From Lithospermum erythrorhizon (Eukaryota > Streptophyta > Magnoliopsida > Boraginales > Boraginaceae), in contig JADFUC010002291.1 in assembly GCA_019722365.1 (NCBI GenBank), positions 62,001-126,000 on the forward strand: a DNA stretch of 64,000 nt. The letters are read 5' to 3'. A program made the translations under genes and the position numbers. The notes beneath the pieces are model-generated. The model did not search any database, was not told where the DNA came from, and worked only from the letters and a program-made list of their open reading frames with translations. This document shows, in pieces, positions 32,990-45,992 of this stretch; the stretch's first letter is position 1; each line of letters begins with the position of its first letter.

Positions 32990-35900
32990 ATGGATAAATG
33001 CTGGATTCACCAAGATCATATTGCCGGTAAACCAGACATTGTTAAAGGCCTCGAGGAAATTTTCCACTGCATATTCAGAGACTCATCAAACTCGGGACAT
33101 TTTCTCTGCCCAGGCAGCCGTCAAACCACGAAGTTTTACTCGATATCAGGGAAAGAGCATTGTTCGCGACACGGCTTCATGTCCTCGTATACAAATTGGA
33201 TATATCACGGAGAACCATATGCAACAAGAAACGATTCTCAAATGGAGGAGACAATAGAAGATAACGATAAACTCATCTACGGACTCGTCCAAGAGACGAG
33301 CATTGTAAGCGATTTTGGTGCACGATGGAATAGGAATTACAGGAACAGATTCTAGTATGAAAAATATGGAAGGAGATGAAATCGATGATGACGCTGCCCA
33401 ATTACTTCAAATGTTAGAAGATGCACTGCATTTTCGACCAAGCGCCAAAGTACACCAAATTATCAATGTAGTCTGCTTCGCTTCCAGCTTGAAGGTTATA
33501 TATGGAATGTCAAATGAATCATTTAATGGATGGCTAGAATTTTTAAGAGATCTTTTTCCAGAAGCCAAGTTTCCAGAATCATATTATGAGGCCAATAAGA
33601 TAACTAGCAACTTGGGATTCACTTGCAAATCATGGGATGTGTGTCCAAAGGACTGCATGTTGTTTAAAGATGAAGATGAAAAACTTGATAAATGTGAAAT
33701 ATGTAATACTTCACGATACCTGGAAAAGGGTAAAAAATCTTACCAAGAGGATTTAGGTATTTCCGCTACGCCCACGTCAAGAAAGTTGTATTTGTGTTCG
33801 CAGAGTCTTCTTTCAATAAGCTGCATATCGGGGCGTCGAACTCGACGACGGTAGACAAGGTATCCTACCGGATTACATGCTTGGAAGGACTTTGACAAAA
33901 GACATCCACATTTTTCTTCTGATGCTCGAAATGTGAGAATTGGTTTAGCCACTGATGGATTCAATCCATTCCATAATATGTCACTTGCTCACAGTACTTG
34001 GCCTGTAGTACTTATTCCATATAATCTACCTCCTTGGTTGTGTATGAAACAGTCATTCTTCATATTATCAACAATTGTTGATGGTCCCCGTTCACCTGGT
34101 GATCGGATTGATGTTTACCTACAACCATTGATTGAGGAATTAAAATTATTATGGGTTGATGGGGTGCAAACTTATGATTCAGATAATAAAGAAATGTTTA
34201 CATTAAGGGCAGCCATATTGTGGACTATCAGTGACTTTCCAGGATACGGAATGTTGTCTGGATATAACGTTTATGGTCCTAAAAGTGCCCGCGTTGTGGT
34301 ATATTTACACGGTCATTCAAATTATCAAGCAATAGGAAGAATTGCTTCGGTTGTCATCGTGTATTCTTAGATATGAATCACCGTTTCCGCAAGGATAAAA
34401 AGTCTTTTTATAATAATGATATAGAATTGGGAAAACCACAATCACTACCAAAGATGACGGATCAGCTAGAAGGTATTCTTACTCTATACAAGAAAGAAGA
34501 TTTGTTTGCAGAAAAACAACATAATTTTTTTAATAAGCAGGCATAAAGCCAAGGGAAGAAGAAAAGTATCTTTAATGAAGCGTCGATTGAGACCAATGAT
34601 TCAACATATCTTGATATGATGCATATTGTAAAGAACTTTTCGATAATATATTATGGACAATATTGGGTTGTCCCATGAGATCAAAAGATAATATGGGATT
34701 TGCCTGGCCGAGATTTGTAGACGCAAATATCCGAAAGCCATTACATCCAATATCATTGCCTTCTGGAAGGTGGTCATTACCTCCTGCATCATATACAATG
34801 TCAAGTGTTGATAAAGATTACTTTTGTAGAATGTTGAAAAAAGTTAGGCCTCCAGATGGTTATTCAAGTAATATATCTATAAAAGCCGTGGCGACGGAGG
34901 AAGCGACACTTAAGTGGATCGACAAGTCATTTAATTATCATGTATTATTGCGCTTCGCTTCCCAGAATAAGCGAGAAGATCTTTGCCCAAAAATGTGGTA
35001 GATGTATTGATAGAAGTGGCTAATCTTTTCACAACTCGCTCTGATCATTGAAGAAGTCGTGATTCGAACAAATGGTCGTATTCCTCTAACTCTTTGCCAC
35101 CTAGAGAGAATTTTTCCTCCGGCATTCTTTGATGTAATGGAGCATTTGCCTATTCATTTGGCTAGTGATGCTCTAGCTGTCAGGTATCATTTAGATCTAT
35201 GTACAATCGGTAGTACACCAAAATCACATTAATATTCACATTCTTCAATAATATTTTTATGAGATGTTTCATGTACTGAAAGTCATTTGTTTATACAAAT
35301 TTAGAGTTCTTGATGAGACTTTTTGTTAGTTGTGACTAGTTTCTCTTGCAATCATTACTCTTGAGACATTAGTGGGGATAGGATTTACATAAGAGAACGC
35401 TAAAGGGCTAATAGACACGTAAACATTCACCCTAACCCGTCAGCGAGCTTAATTTAGTAATTCCACTAATCGCTTTTAAATTTCACAATGTACGGGTATA
35501 ATTATTATCTCAATTTATAAAATGTCTGCTATGTTTTAATTTTTTTTGATGTTGACAGGTATTTATATACTCTCAAACAGTACGTAAGAAATCAAGCCCG
35601 CCCAGAAGGCTCAATTGTTTCAGGATATCTAATAGAAGAATGCATGCACTTCTGTGAAAGGTATTTGAAATATGTGGATACCAAATTAAATCGTGAGCCT
35701 CGCAACGATGACGGTGAAAGTACCATCGTAGCCCATCAAGCAATGTACTCAAGCAATGACAGTATATGGAATCAAGCACACAAATGGGTACTTGATAATT
35801 ACGAATCACTTGAACAATACAAAAAGTAAGATCAAATATAATATTTTATGTTTCCTTTGATTCCTAAGTACACTTCATATTCAATGGATATTATATATAT

Positions 35901-36560
35901 GCAAATTTTGCACAAATCGGAGTTGCGCATACCATTAAATGTAGCTGACTACATTCATATGCTTCATAATCAGAGTTTTGCAGAATGGTTTAAAGCTTAT
36001 GTAAGCAACAATAAATTTAACTTTGATGGTTTTATACCAACTTATTATAATTAATTTAATCTCATTATCTATTTGATCCTTCTCAAAGCACACTTACTGG
36101 GCTGTATGAATCATTCTCCTTGAACTTGAAAACTATCTCATGGTCCAAGTAAAAATATTATGATGGTCAGAGGTTAAGTGGGCTTTCGCTGCACAAAGAT
36201 TCAGAGAAAGGGTATCAAACTCAAAATAGCGGAGTAGCTCTAAAAGCAACTACTATAATATACTAGTGGTGAGGAACAATCCGCTCACCGTGGTCAATTA
36301 CTATGGAGTTTTAAGAAATGTTATAGAAATTAGTTACGAGTGTATACGGCATATTATTTGGAATGTGATCGATTGGATAATGAAAAAGGTTTTAAGCATG
36401 ATTTGTGCTCAAGTTCTCACTTAGTGAACTTCAACAATTCACGGACATAACGGAAGACGCCTTTAGCCGAGCCATTCATTTTTTCAACCCGCCAAGAAGT
36501 TTGGTATCGCCACTTGTAGGGACGAATCCTTGAATGTCATATGAAAGTACGACAAGGAGA
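32990..36560 (+). pseudogene. CACTA transposase TNP2-type (TNPD-like)
   Basis: The modules of a plant En/Spm TNP2 transposase occur in the standard order but in different frames. First is the Transpos_assoc domain (32990-33250: MDKCWIHQDHI..., GFMSSYTNWIYHGE). Next is Transposase_21/TNP2 (about 33440-34830), with LGFTCKSWDVCPKDCMLFKDED, a CEICNTSRY zinc-type pair, RIGLATDGFNPF, YNLPPWLCMKQSFF and PGDRIDVYLQPLIEELKLLW. Then DUF4218 (about 34950-35830) has LCHLERIFPPAFFDVMEHLPIHLA, a probable intron near 35190-35558, and LKQYVRNQARPEGSIVSGYLIEECMHFCERYL. Last is DUF4216 (about 36190-36450), with TQNSGVALKATT and NYYGVLRNVIEISYE. The protein should cut and join element ends. At least five frame breaks and several stops make it non-functional. 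Confidence 0.82.
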
Positions 36561-37524
36561 GATAATTTTGATGTCTACTCAACGAGTCATGATGTCGACC
36601 ACCCTCAAGAACAACTGTATTTAACAAGTTAATATCAATTTAACAACGGGTACTTGGGCAAAGGAGCTTGAACCTGGGTTACTGCTGACGGTATCGTTAA
36701 TTTAAAAGCGAAAAGAAATTACATGGATAATCACAATGGCTGTGGAAGCCCAAATATGTAGCTTGATATTTATCAGAATTGTAGTTGATTAGATATTATG
36801 CCATATTCATCTTTTAATAATTTTTGAAGGACTATTATCTAGACGGAGTAATCATGGATGCCGCTTATGATTTCTCTCCGAGTAAATTACGTAAAGAATG
36901 ATTTATTGGTGATCATAATGAAATCTATATCCGACTATAAACAATACAAAAGAATGTTTAGTTCTGCTTCGGTTAAAAACTGGTGAGTGCCTAGTAGTAG
37001 AGTCGTGGTATTCTTTGTCTGGTACTCTTCCATATGAAAGCAATTCTCCTATGCCATCTATCCCATTATGACAAAGCAACTCATGACTATGTTCCCATTA
37101 CATTTCTTAAGTGGAATGAAGAAGACATAACTCGATTTTCATTCATTGACTTTTTTATGTCCACTTGATTTAAGGCCTAGTAGATATTATTCAATACTTG
37201 TGTCTCGACTGCTTTAATCAATCAATTCTTGTGCATATATTGTAATCTATTATTACATTGAGTAAAACCTGCTGTGAAATTTAAATTTATTTGTTACAGA
37301 AACATATTGGTGACGACACAATATTTTTTCCAATGGCAAATGGGTTGATGCAAATAATTGGAATTTACAACAGTCGTGGCAACTGTGCTAATATTCTACC
37401 ACGTAAGCATTATCCTCATAAAACAGATTTCACACACTTAATTATTTTATAAATGCATTATTTACCACGCTGCATCTCAAGCGCTAAAAGATAAATTGCA
37501 TAGAAGCCCACCAGAGTAGTGTAT

Positions 37525-38064
37525 TTTTTTCTTTTTATTTAAACTAATTTAAATTAATTATAATTAAACTAATTATAATAAATTATAATAATATTTAATT
37601 ATGTATCAAAATTTAATTATAATCATATGTAAAATTAAAGGGAGAATTTAATATATAAAAGCGTAGATACGTTATCGACGGATTTAAAGAGAAAAATAAT
37701 TATTTTCAAAAACCATGATCGGTAGCATTTATACAAGATATTTAACGATGCATTTAATAATACGACACATGATATTTCATAGCTGAAAAACTTGCTATTG
37801 AAAATAGTCTAACGGCTCGCGTTTGGGTTGAAATGGTATCTGATTCTTGTTGAAAGCCTTATGTGGGGACCAATTTTCTTATTTATTTTTTAAATCCCAA
37901 GGTGTATGGAATAAAATTACAGTAATTAATTTTAGTGTGTACAAATTTTGTTAAAATTTCATTATCAACATTTAGTAAATGGGATTCAACTGAATAAAAA
38001 AAGTTAGTCTATTCGAAAAATTTTAAACTAGATTTATAAAATTAAAACGTGACTGCTTACATGA
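37525..38064. other. Intergenic DNA between CACTA element and inverted repeat
   Basis: AT-rich, with reiterated TAATTTAAATTAATTA words at the start. No coding signal. Confidence 0.45.
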
Positions 38065-38283
38065 AACTAAATCATCCTATCAAAAAACAACATGAATATT
38101 GTAACAAACGATCTTCTATTAATAACAAAACACTAAATACATAATGTAATCAAGTTAAAAGTTAAACTAAAAAATATAAAATCAAAGAATTGAGTTGTTA
38201 AGTATATTATCGATAGATTTACAAGAATTGATAACTCTGAAAGAATAGAAGTTAGTAAATGATATATGCAAAACTAATTGTTT

Positions 38284-39520
38284 CTAAAATAGTTTACTAG
38301 CGAACTCCTCAATATCTCCATCTTCACTTGCTGATATATTTGCCAAATCTCTCAACTCCGATAAGCTTCTTCCTAGCTGTAAAGCTACCTTCAATTCAAA
38401 CAATTCACCATTCTCTCTTCTGCTAACATCTTTTTCTAGCAAATTTGATTCAATAGACTCTTCCATGAACTTGAAAAATCCTGCATTGCTTCTATACAAT
38501 TCAAGCACCATACCAACTTGTGCACCATGTTCAAATGTGTTGACAATTGTGGCTAAAGCTCCTCCAAAGACACCAACCATTACTGGCAATGAGCCATGTC
38601 CAACAAAAGTTGTCCCCAATGCAGCTAACCCTGTCAAAACTGGACCACTAACTGCAAGAGCTTTATGAATTTTCAATGCCTTCTCACCAAGTCTCAAATA
38701 ATCCTCCTTGTCATTTTTCTTCATCACTTTAATTATTTCCCCCATTGTCCCTTCCAATTTGAAGTTCCACCCATTGCTCAAATCAGTAGTCTCCTTTCTT
38801 TGACGCCTACGTGCCTCAGGCCACCAAATTGCAGGCTCGACTTTAGATGGGTACTTTTCAAGCATTTTTCCAAGAAGAGGAAGAGGGTAGGCTTTATCAA
38901 GAGCCAAAACTTTCTCCATCATGATCTTCACATCTTGAGCTGTTGGATTCCCGATTGCGATCAATTTCTCAATTTGGGTGCCAAGATTCTTGAACAATCT
39001 TGCAGCATTTCTCTGTTCTTCAGCCAGTTGAGACGGTTGAATCTTGTTCATTATAGACAACATCCCCGTCGCCCCTAAATACAATGTGGTGGAAGATATC
39101 TTCAAAGCTAATGCAGCATCCCCAACAATGTTAGTTGCAGCAGCCATGGCCGCCATTGTTGCTGCTGCAAGAGTAATACTATTGATGGATGTCAAAAAGT
39201 AGACTATTCCAGTTGTTTCTCTGTTCTCCAACATTCTTGTGCATTTCCACTCTATCTGAAATTCCCTCCAAGATTTCATAAAGCTTTGCTATGACTAATG
39301 GGTCAGGGCCTGTAAAATCATCTGCTTTAGACTTCTTGTTTTGGGGCAGGTTTGGAACAATTATTGTTTCATCCTCAAATGTTGTCCTAAGCTGCAGTGG
39401 GATGGAAATTTGACTACCCTTTATCAATCTTGGAATGCTGATTGCTGCGGAAATATTTCTATAGGGCAAAGATTTGCAATCTGAAGTGTAAATAAAGCTT
39501 GAAGCTTGAATTTTTGCCAT
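38284..39520 (-). pseudogene. At4g22030-like protein gene, frameshifted copy
   Basis: The start ATG is at 39518-39520 and the stop at 38284-38286. The encoded family is the plant 'probable F-box protein At4g22030' type. I see no F-box consensus in it, and its biochemical role is not known to me. The N-terminus (about 30 residues, Ser/Thr/Lys-rich, acid-poor) could be a plastid-targeting peptide. Conserved marks are EGISDRVEMHKNVGEQRNNWNSLL, KIQPSQLAEEQRNAARLFK, VLALDKAYPLPLLGKMLEKYP and VEPAIWWPEA. Two Ala/Gly-rich hydrophobic stretches follow NSLL and KALAVSGP. This copy has one extra T in a T run at about 39198-39202 (five T against four in the other copy), which shifts the frame after codon ~108. 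The remaining frame (to 38284) is open and includes the normal C-terminus (GRSLSELRDLANISASEDGD). A sequencing error in the T run cannot be excluded, in which case the gene is intact. Confidence 0.85.
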
Positions 39521-39684
39521 GTACTAAGTAATAAATTATACTTCTCTATATATATATATGTCTATATATATGTGTGTTATTTATTAAAATTTAGATGTTC
39601 TGGATTTATGTTTGAATTGTGTTTTGCTGAATTTGGTTTCTGAAAATCTGTATATTTTGAATTTTGTAAGTTGATATGATGGAT

Positions 39685-39696
39685 CTATATATAATA
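39685..39696 (-). promoter_or_regulatory. TATA box of left gene copy
   Basis: The minus strand reads TATTATATATAGATCC about 165 bp upstream of the ATG. The same position in the right copy holds CTATATATAGATCC, so the box is kept in both copies. Confidence 0.6.
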
Positions 39697-39750
39697 GAAG
39701 TTGGCTAGAGAACTATTCAAGCATTTAAGCCCCCTCTTGCTACATGTTAA

Positions 39751-39820
39751 GACCGTTTCTGGTCAAGTTTTATATTTTCAAATATTTCACTCTACCTGTT
39801 TGTTAAGACCGTTTCTCGTT
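39751..39820 (-). promoter_or_regulatory. Paired palindromic upstream motif, left copy
   Basis: GACCGTTTCTGGTC at 39751-39764 and a diverged second copy GACCGTTTCTCGTT at 39807-39820. Each is preceded by GTTAA, with 56 bp between starts. The right copy has the same pair (46540-46553, 46599-46612). The half-sites GACC/GGTC make it palindromic, as for a dimeric DNA-binding protein. Function is inferred only from conservation. Confidence 0.4.
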
Positions 39821-40374
39821 TAAATTTATATATTGACATTTAAAATTATATTTTGGTTACATAGTTTTGACTTCAAGATAGTAGATCAAAGGTGGTTAAT
39901 TTGGAAATAGGGAACTAACGGAGAAACGAGTGAATGACCCTAAATTCTTGTCGTGTTCTGTCACAATATTTTGTCTTTTTAATCTTAAAATTTCATTTTT
40001 TACAAACTCAAGTTTTTGAAGCTGTTTGACTGATATCTTAAACGTTGAATTCAAAGGGTTTGTCTATATATTACATTATATTAAATGAAAACACATAAAT
40101 AACTAAATAATATACGTAGTATATATAATATGTTTATGAAAGAGTAGTTGTTGATTTAGTCTCAATAAGTAAGTGCAATTAAGTTACACATTAACTCCCA
40201 ACAATGATGGTGTTATAAGTTTGGTTTTAAAAACATCTGTCTTTCTTTTAATCTGTTTTATTATTTGAATAATAATTTGATTCAAATTAAAGTTGAATAT
40301 ACAAAAAAACTAATTAAATATGAAAAAAACGTGATAATATATATTTTTTGATAGTTAAAATTAAAATATATTTT

Positions 40375-40440
40375 AATCCCCTCTTCCTACAATCAGATTC
40401 AAACCTTTGACCTTATAGATCAACCGTTAAACTATTCAAT
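40375..40440 (-). mobile_element. tRNA-derived SINE head, minus strand
   Basis: On the minus strand, box A is TAGTTTAACGG (40424-40434) and box B is GGTTTGAATCT (40395-40405). Both fit the pol III internal promoter consensus, about 29 bp apart start-to-start. The spacing is shorter than usual and the cloverleaf is not formed. The limits are approximate. Confidence 0.4.
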
Positions 40441-41344
40441 TTCTTACATAACAATATTTTAAAGATTTATAATGTAAATAGAAGATACTTAGCCAACCCG
40501 GGAAATTGGTTCGGTCATAAAACTCCATAACAAATGAACACGCCCATCCAATATTATGGAACGCTGTGTCACACCTGTCATTCATGCATTTTAAATAACG
40601 AATGCCATTTACTCATTATAAATTAATCTATTTTCTTTATAGGTTACCTAAAGGGATGATCAAGAAAAAATATAAATTGTCCTTGGGTTAATATTGATTG
40701 TGCTACTATCGAAAGTACTATTACAAAAACTAAAGGAACCATTGTCAAATATCATCATGACAATAAACAAGATTACTAAAACATTCAATGTCTGTAGGAT
40801 GCCAAAAAATTTTGTTGCCCAAAAGTCTCCACCTATCCTCCAAGTATTTCCAATCATACATCCGGGAGCGATGCAAAGCAATGGTCCCATGCCCAACTTA
40901 TTTAAAAACCCACAAATGACAACGCCAATGTAATCATTATTGGGCCAAGCTTAATCAATATAAGTCCCTGTGTGAGTGCTTCCAATAAAAGATCTAGGAG
41001 CAAAGTCTTTATTGTCCCAAGAGCGCCAAGGTCACGTAAGATAACAATCAAGAAACATTTCCATTATCCCCGATCCTCAAGCCGTAGATCGAAGACTTCC
41101 ATCATCAAAGGAGGACCCTTTAATATTAGTAACAAATTTGTCATTTTTTAATGCAATTTCTCAAGAAAGATCATGATTATCCAAACTTGTAAAAACAATT
41201 CAATATAAAGGAGAGTCGGTAAAATATTTTTAATTGAAGAAGCAAAGAATATTAAAGAAAAGAATACTTAATTCAATCAAGAAGCGATAAGTAGAAGACG
41301 ATCAAATCCTTTCGCGACTTAATTCTGGAATCTATTTTAATAGA

Positions 41345-41345
<1 letters not shown>

Positions 41346-41414
<69 letters not shown>
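41346..41414. repeat. (TA)n microsatellite
   Basis: About 69 bp of alternating TA with one AAA interruption near the left end. Self-complementary, so it can extrude a hairpin. Confidence 0.95.
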
Positions 41415-41416
<2 letters not shown>

Positions 41417-42137
41417 ACCAATCACATAAATAAAGATTGCTGAGAGGGAAACCCACAATGTTCCACTTCAGCAATAAAACACCTCTGGGATTGTCAAGTG
41501 ATGAACTAAATTTTTATATAAATGATTTGACATTTATATCATTTTATAAGAAACAATATAAAAATTCGGGGCGAATAACATAATTCTTAAAAAAATAACT
41601 ATATTTTTTGAGAAAATGCTTAATAAAATTAAACTTTTCTCGGTATTGAATAAGGGGCACTACCATTCCTCATGCCCCCTAGTTCCGCCACGATCACAAT
41701 TATCACTCAATGAAAATATGTTTTTTGTTGAATGCATGAATATACTAAATGTCAAACATAATGTTTAAATGAGTCTAAAACAATAATTAACTTGAATAGT
41801 ATTACACAAGATTGTCACATTTGTTTTTTCAATAATCAAACTTAACATGTTAATAATCAAGCATGTATTAAATATTATATTCTAGATTTTCATAATTACT
41901 AGTAAAATATACGTACGTTGCACGTAAGTATTTATATTTCAAACATTTAAACTAATATAATAGATAAAGTAATTAACTATTTACATAAATTTATAAATTA
42001 TATCCTTGATTTATTTTGTAATTCATTTATTCATGCTTATATAATTCCTCTTTATACTTTTTTAATAATATAATTATAATAACAGATTTAAAAGTTTTGT
42101 TACCATATTACTTTTCATTTTTAAAGTTTAATAAAAG

Positions 42138-42239
42138 AATGCACCTTATGTTATTTTATTTATTGTTAGAAAATATCATTTTTATCTTTTAATAAAAAAA
42201 AATGCACCTTATGTTATTTTATTTATTGTTAGAAAATAT
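42138..42239. repeat. Tandem duplication, 63-bp period
   Basis: AATGCACCTTATGTTATTTTATTTATTGTTAGAAAATAT occurs at 42138-42176 and identically at 42201-42239, joined by an AT-rich linker that also repeats the T/A-rich word TTTTAATAAAA. Confidence 0.9.
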
Positions 42240-43300
42240 TACTTCTCAGTTGATTAGTAGTATAATTATTCATAATTTTACTATTCAATTTTATTTTATT
42301 TATTCATTTTAACATAGTTTAATTGATGATTGTCTCAATAATATTTACACAAAACTAAATAATATGAAGACATTTTTATGAAATTCTCTCAATTTTAGCC
42401 ACGCAAAAATAGCCAAAGAGGCCACACAATAGATGTCTTTGTCCGAATGTGAAATATTCCAAATAAATTACATTGAAAATCAAGGAAATAAAGATGACAT
42501 ACCTTAAAATTTTAATAAATGTGAATAACAACTTAATAGTGTATATAATTTTTTATAAAAGCTTAAATCTCAATAGTGTATATGTGATTAGTATTACTTG
42601 ATATGGAAATTTTTAAAATTTTGACATAAATAATACCTTAATATAAAAGGTCATTTAATAGTCATTCAACAAGCCAAGCAGATCGACAGAGCATCGAACG
42701 TTTATCAATGAAGTGAATATATACTCAATATACATATTCATGCATGTATTTTTAAGACCATAATGATTAATGAATTATATTTCATATATAAATAAAACTA
42801 ATATAAAGTATTAGTACGACAATATACTCTTATTTAGTTTACCAATCAATATGAAATAGTGAAGATTGAATTTTTTTACCTTTTCTTCATATATTGAATT
42901 CAATTCTAATTAATTATTACCTCTATAGTTTATGATGAAGATATTTTATTTAAGCATAAAACCAATATGTTATATATTCTATCAAAAATTATAAAATAAA
43001 ATATCCATATGTATTACCCCTCAGACAAATGATTGTCATGTTTGATTTAAGTGTCTAAATCTATAAAATTTTAAGCCTTCATCGATAAACATAATTTTGA
43101 TTTGAAATTTTTTATGTCAATATTAAGTACAAATTTAAAATATATTATTTGATAATTTTCACCAAATATTATACAACACAAATAAAATATTTGAATTTAA
43201 CATTTAATGTGTCAAACATCTAAATTTAAACTCGACAATCTATTGTGACGGGATCTGAGTATTAGATATGTATCTTGATACTTTTATTACAAAAATATTA

Positions 43301-43880
43301 ATTATGTTTAGCGTAACACACTATATACAAGTGTAAATAATACTAACCTCCGATATTAGACCTCGTATATTATATTATTTGCACGTGGACGCTATTGCTA
43401 AGTACGCATTGTCTTTACAGAAAATGTATGTTAAAAACAAAATTAATAATTGAGTAGTAGTACATGAGATTCGTCACAGAGAACTCAAGAACACGAAGAA
43501 TTATTTGAAATAACAATAATAAAAATATTGAAACCCTCAACCTAATGATACAACAATAATGATAATATGATAGAATATAGAGGTTTGTCGAGAGAGCTAA
43601 AAAACACTTGTTTGACTATGCATGTTTCTCTCCTATTTGATCCAAAATAATTAGGTAATTAATTATGTTTAACGGAACACAATCTATAGGAGAGTAAATA
43701 ATACTAACCTCAGATATTATACCTCAAATTATATTATTTGCATGTGAATGCTATTATAAGTACACATCATTCTCATAGAAAATATAAGCAAGTTAAAACA
43801 AAATTAATAATGATAATAATATATAGAGACTTGCCTGTCAAAAGGGTCAAGAACACGAACGAATTATTTAAAATAATAAT
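43301..43880. repeat. Direct repeat pair, ~361-bp period
   Basis: 43301-43515 and 43662-43880 share ATTATGTTTA, GTAAATAATACTAACCTC.GATATTA.ACCTC, TTATATTATTTGCA.GTG and CAAGAACACGAA..AATTATTT in order, at roughly 80% identity. The frames here (43738-44016 and its antisense) are therefore repeat sequence rather than genes. Confidence 0.7.
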
Positions 43881-44636
43881 AATAATAGTAATTACTATAA
43901 AGATTCTACTGAGGCTCAAGAACATTTTAAACCAAGGTAACGCGTTAGTTTCAATTTGTAGAGGAAGCAAGACCTTCGATATTGTCCTAGATTGCTTTAG
44001 AGTAAATAATAAATAAATAAATGTCCATTATACTGGTGTCTTTTAGTTGCCTTGGTGCTAGATTCTGATGTGATACTGAAACAAGTTTTAACTTTAAACA
44101 TCGAATAAGTGTATATTTTCAATGATACGGCTCGATTCTCATCAGAAAATGCTATGGATTTAAAAAACCTAAACTTTACATTCTTACGGAGTTTGTATTG
44201 GTTATTGCTTCTGTTGTGTGTCGATTTCTCAATGGCTGAGCTTGCTATGTAAATGCGAGTGAGCTACGGAAAGAAATCTAGTAAATGTTACTGCTGGTGT
44301 TTTGTTCTTACGGGCCTTGTTGCTTTGCTTTTATGTTTCTCGCCCAATTAACTAAATTAAAATTCATGAAGCTGGGTCCAAATCATCAAGAAAATGCTAA
44401 AGTTGAGGCTGCTATATTATATAATTATATTTTACATTTTAAAAATTTGAATATATTATGAGATTATATTTTTGCTTATTTTCTCGAGAAAATAAATTAG
44501 TATCTTTTCATAATATATATATATATATATTTTAATATTAGTATCCTTTTATACACGGTAAGCGATAATTTAAGAATTAATAGCGAAGAAGTTAAATACA
44601 ACTCACATGTTTATAAATGGGGCATATATATTTTTT

Positions 44637-45992
44637 TTCATTTAAAAACTATTTGATCCTAATATTTTAAAAATCAACCTATAACTACTATAAAGATTTT
44701 ATTATTGATGAGTATGCGCACTAATACAATGAAACCCCTTTGAGAAAATATATCTAGGTATAAAAAATAATTTATCAAACGACGAGGTTCGACTATCACT
44801 ATCGCTTCTAAACGATTACTAACCGCCGGCATGCCAGACTTGGATTTGATGTGGTCTTCGACTTGATTAGGGTCTCAGCCCTCGATTTAGGGGCTCTGGA
44901 AATGCAGCCAGGGATTAAGAAGCCGGATTGCTATGATCCCCGAACCCGACTTCGATTTGTGCTTATACCAAGCATGATATCCTAAATGACAGAGCCCTGA
45001 CCACATCCTAGATTGACAGAAGACTTACCTTGACTCTACCACTGATATGTGTCCGAACTAGTGTCTTACCAAAGATCGATCTCTGGGTGACCGTATGGAT
45101 TTGATCTTGTCTTTGACTTAGTCTCGATAATTAACTCGCTTTCGACATGCTGGGTTTCAAATTCTAGATATTTTAGCGCCTCGATCCCAGCATAACTGGG
45201 ATCGTAGCTCGTGTGCTCAAGAGTTTAGTGAATATCCCTGTGCTACGCTGTTAATTGCTGGCGCTGTCACAGCCTTACTCCGCTGCTGATAGGGAAGACA
45301 GGCCATGCGCCCTATATTCTCGCCTGCGGCTTAACTCAGAAATGATTTGATTTATGAGATCTCGAATTGGATCAGATTCGTGACGCTTTGGGTGTTCCTC
45401 GAATTACCGCTTGTATAATAATTCAACCCAACTCTTAATATTAGGCGCCTATTTTGATTTTAGAGTTGAAGATTTTTGTGTTCTACACTTTATTCCTCAA
45501 TTTAGGTCCCTATTTAGGCTTTCTCGTCGGGATATTTCCCCAAGATTTTGTTTTTTGTGCATTTTCACTTTAAGTTAAAACAATCTTCTATGCTTTTCAT
45601 GCAAGCAAATACCTTCAGAGTTGTTTACGCTAAATTCTCTCGTGAAACAGAAGGCTTTTACGCACGCTATACGTAGTGGTCTCAGCGGGCCGAGAACCGA
45701 GATTTGCCCGAAGATCCGCCCGAATTCTTCCGCCCATTAACCCGCCTGGCATGTGATCGCCTGCATCACATTTTTTCTACCGATACAACCGACCGATTCA
45801 CCCGCGAGACCCGATATGTGATATATTCATTAATGTGATTCATTTTTGTGTGTTCCCATAGTTAAATAGATCAATTTGTATTCGTTTTTATGTGTTCCCA
45901 AATTTTACTTGTTCAATTATATTTTGATAGATTCTTTATAATTATACAGTTTTTCATTTAAAAACTATTTGAAGCTAATATTTTAAAAATCT
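44637..45992. repeat. Direct repeats around a GC-richer block
   Basis: TTCATTTAAAAACTATTTGA followed by TAATATTTTAAAAATC occurs at 44637-44676 and 45953-45992. Between them lies a GC-richer, non-coding block (about 44770-45800) unlike the surrounding spacer. The layout resembles an insertion bounded by direct repeats, but no TG...CA ends or coding motifs were found. Confidence 0.45.

Larger units (their letters stand above)
29490..37521 (+). mobile_element. CACTA (En/Spm) DNA transposon, decayed
   Basis: About 8.0 kb, beginning CACTAC (29490) and ending GTAGTG (37521), flanked by TAT at 29487-29489 and TAT at 37522-37524, the 3-bp duplication expected of CACTA elements. After the shared first six bases the ends agree only partly (about 12 of 20). 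Both subterminal regions are rich in CCAC/GTGGCA words (TGCCACAAGTG, TTGCCACG on the left; GTCGTGGCAACTG, TACCACG on the right), like CACTA subterminal repeats. Inside are two transposase-family relics (30431-31740 minus, 32990-36560 plus), both broken. Confidence 0.75.
38065..39885 (-). repeat. Left arm of 1.8-kb inverted gene duplication
   Basis: Reverse-complement match to 46470-48280. The match is almost perfect from about 38165 to 39520 (gene plus proximal 3' flank) and roughly 75-85% by eye in the 5' flank (39520-39885). The arms are separated by about 6.6 kb. Confidence 0.93.
39890..43300. other. Spacer of the inverted repeat, left part
   Basis: AT-rich DNA with no gene. It contains a minus-strand SINE head (40395), a TA microsatellite (41346) and a 63-bp tandem duplication (42138). 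The frames at 40660-40933 are overlapping on both strands and unrecognised. Confidence 0.45.

Noticed and set aside
33021..33257. Alternative-frame ORF inside the CACTA transposase
   Set aside because: Overlaps the Transpos_assoc domain in another frame. Only the 32990 frame and its continuation carry family motifs.
38465..39078. Long open frames antisense to the left At4g22030-like gene (and 47263-47876 antisense to the right copy)
   Set aside because: They are shadows of the conserved coding frame on the other strand. They resemble no protein family and exist in both copies only because the DNA is duplicated.
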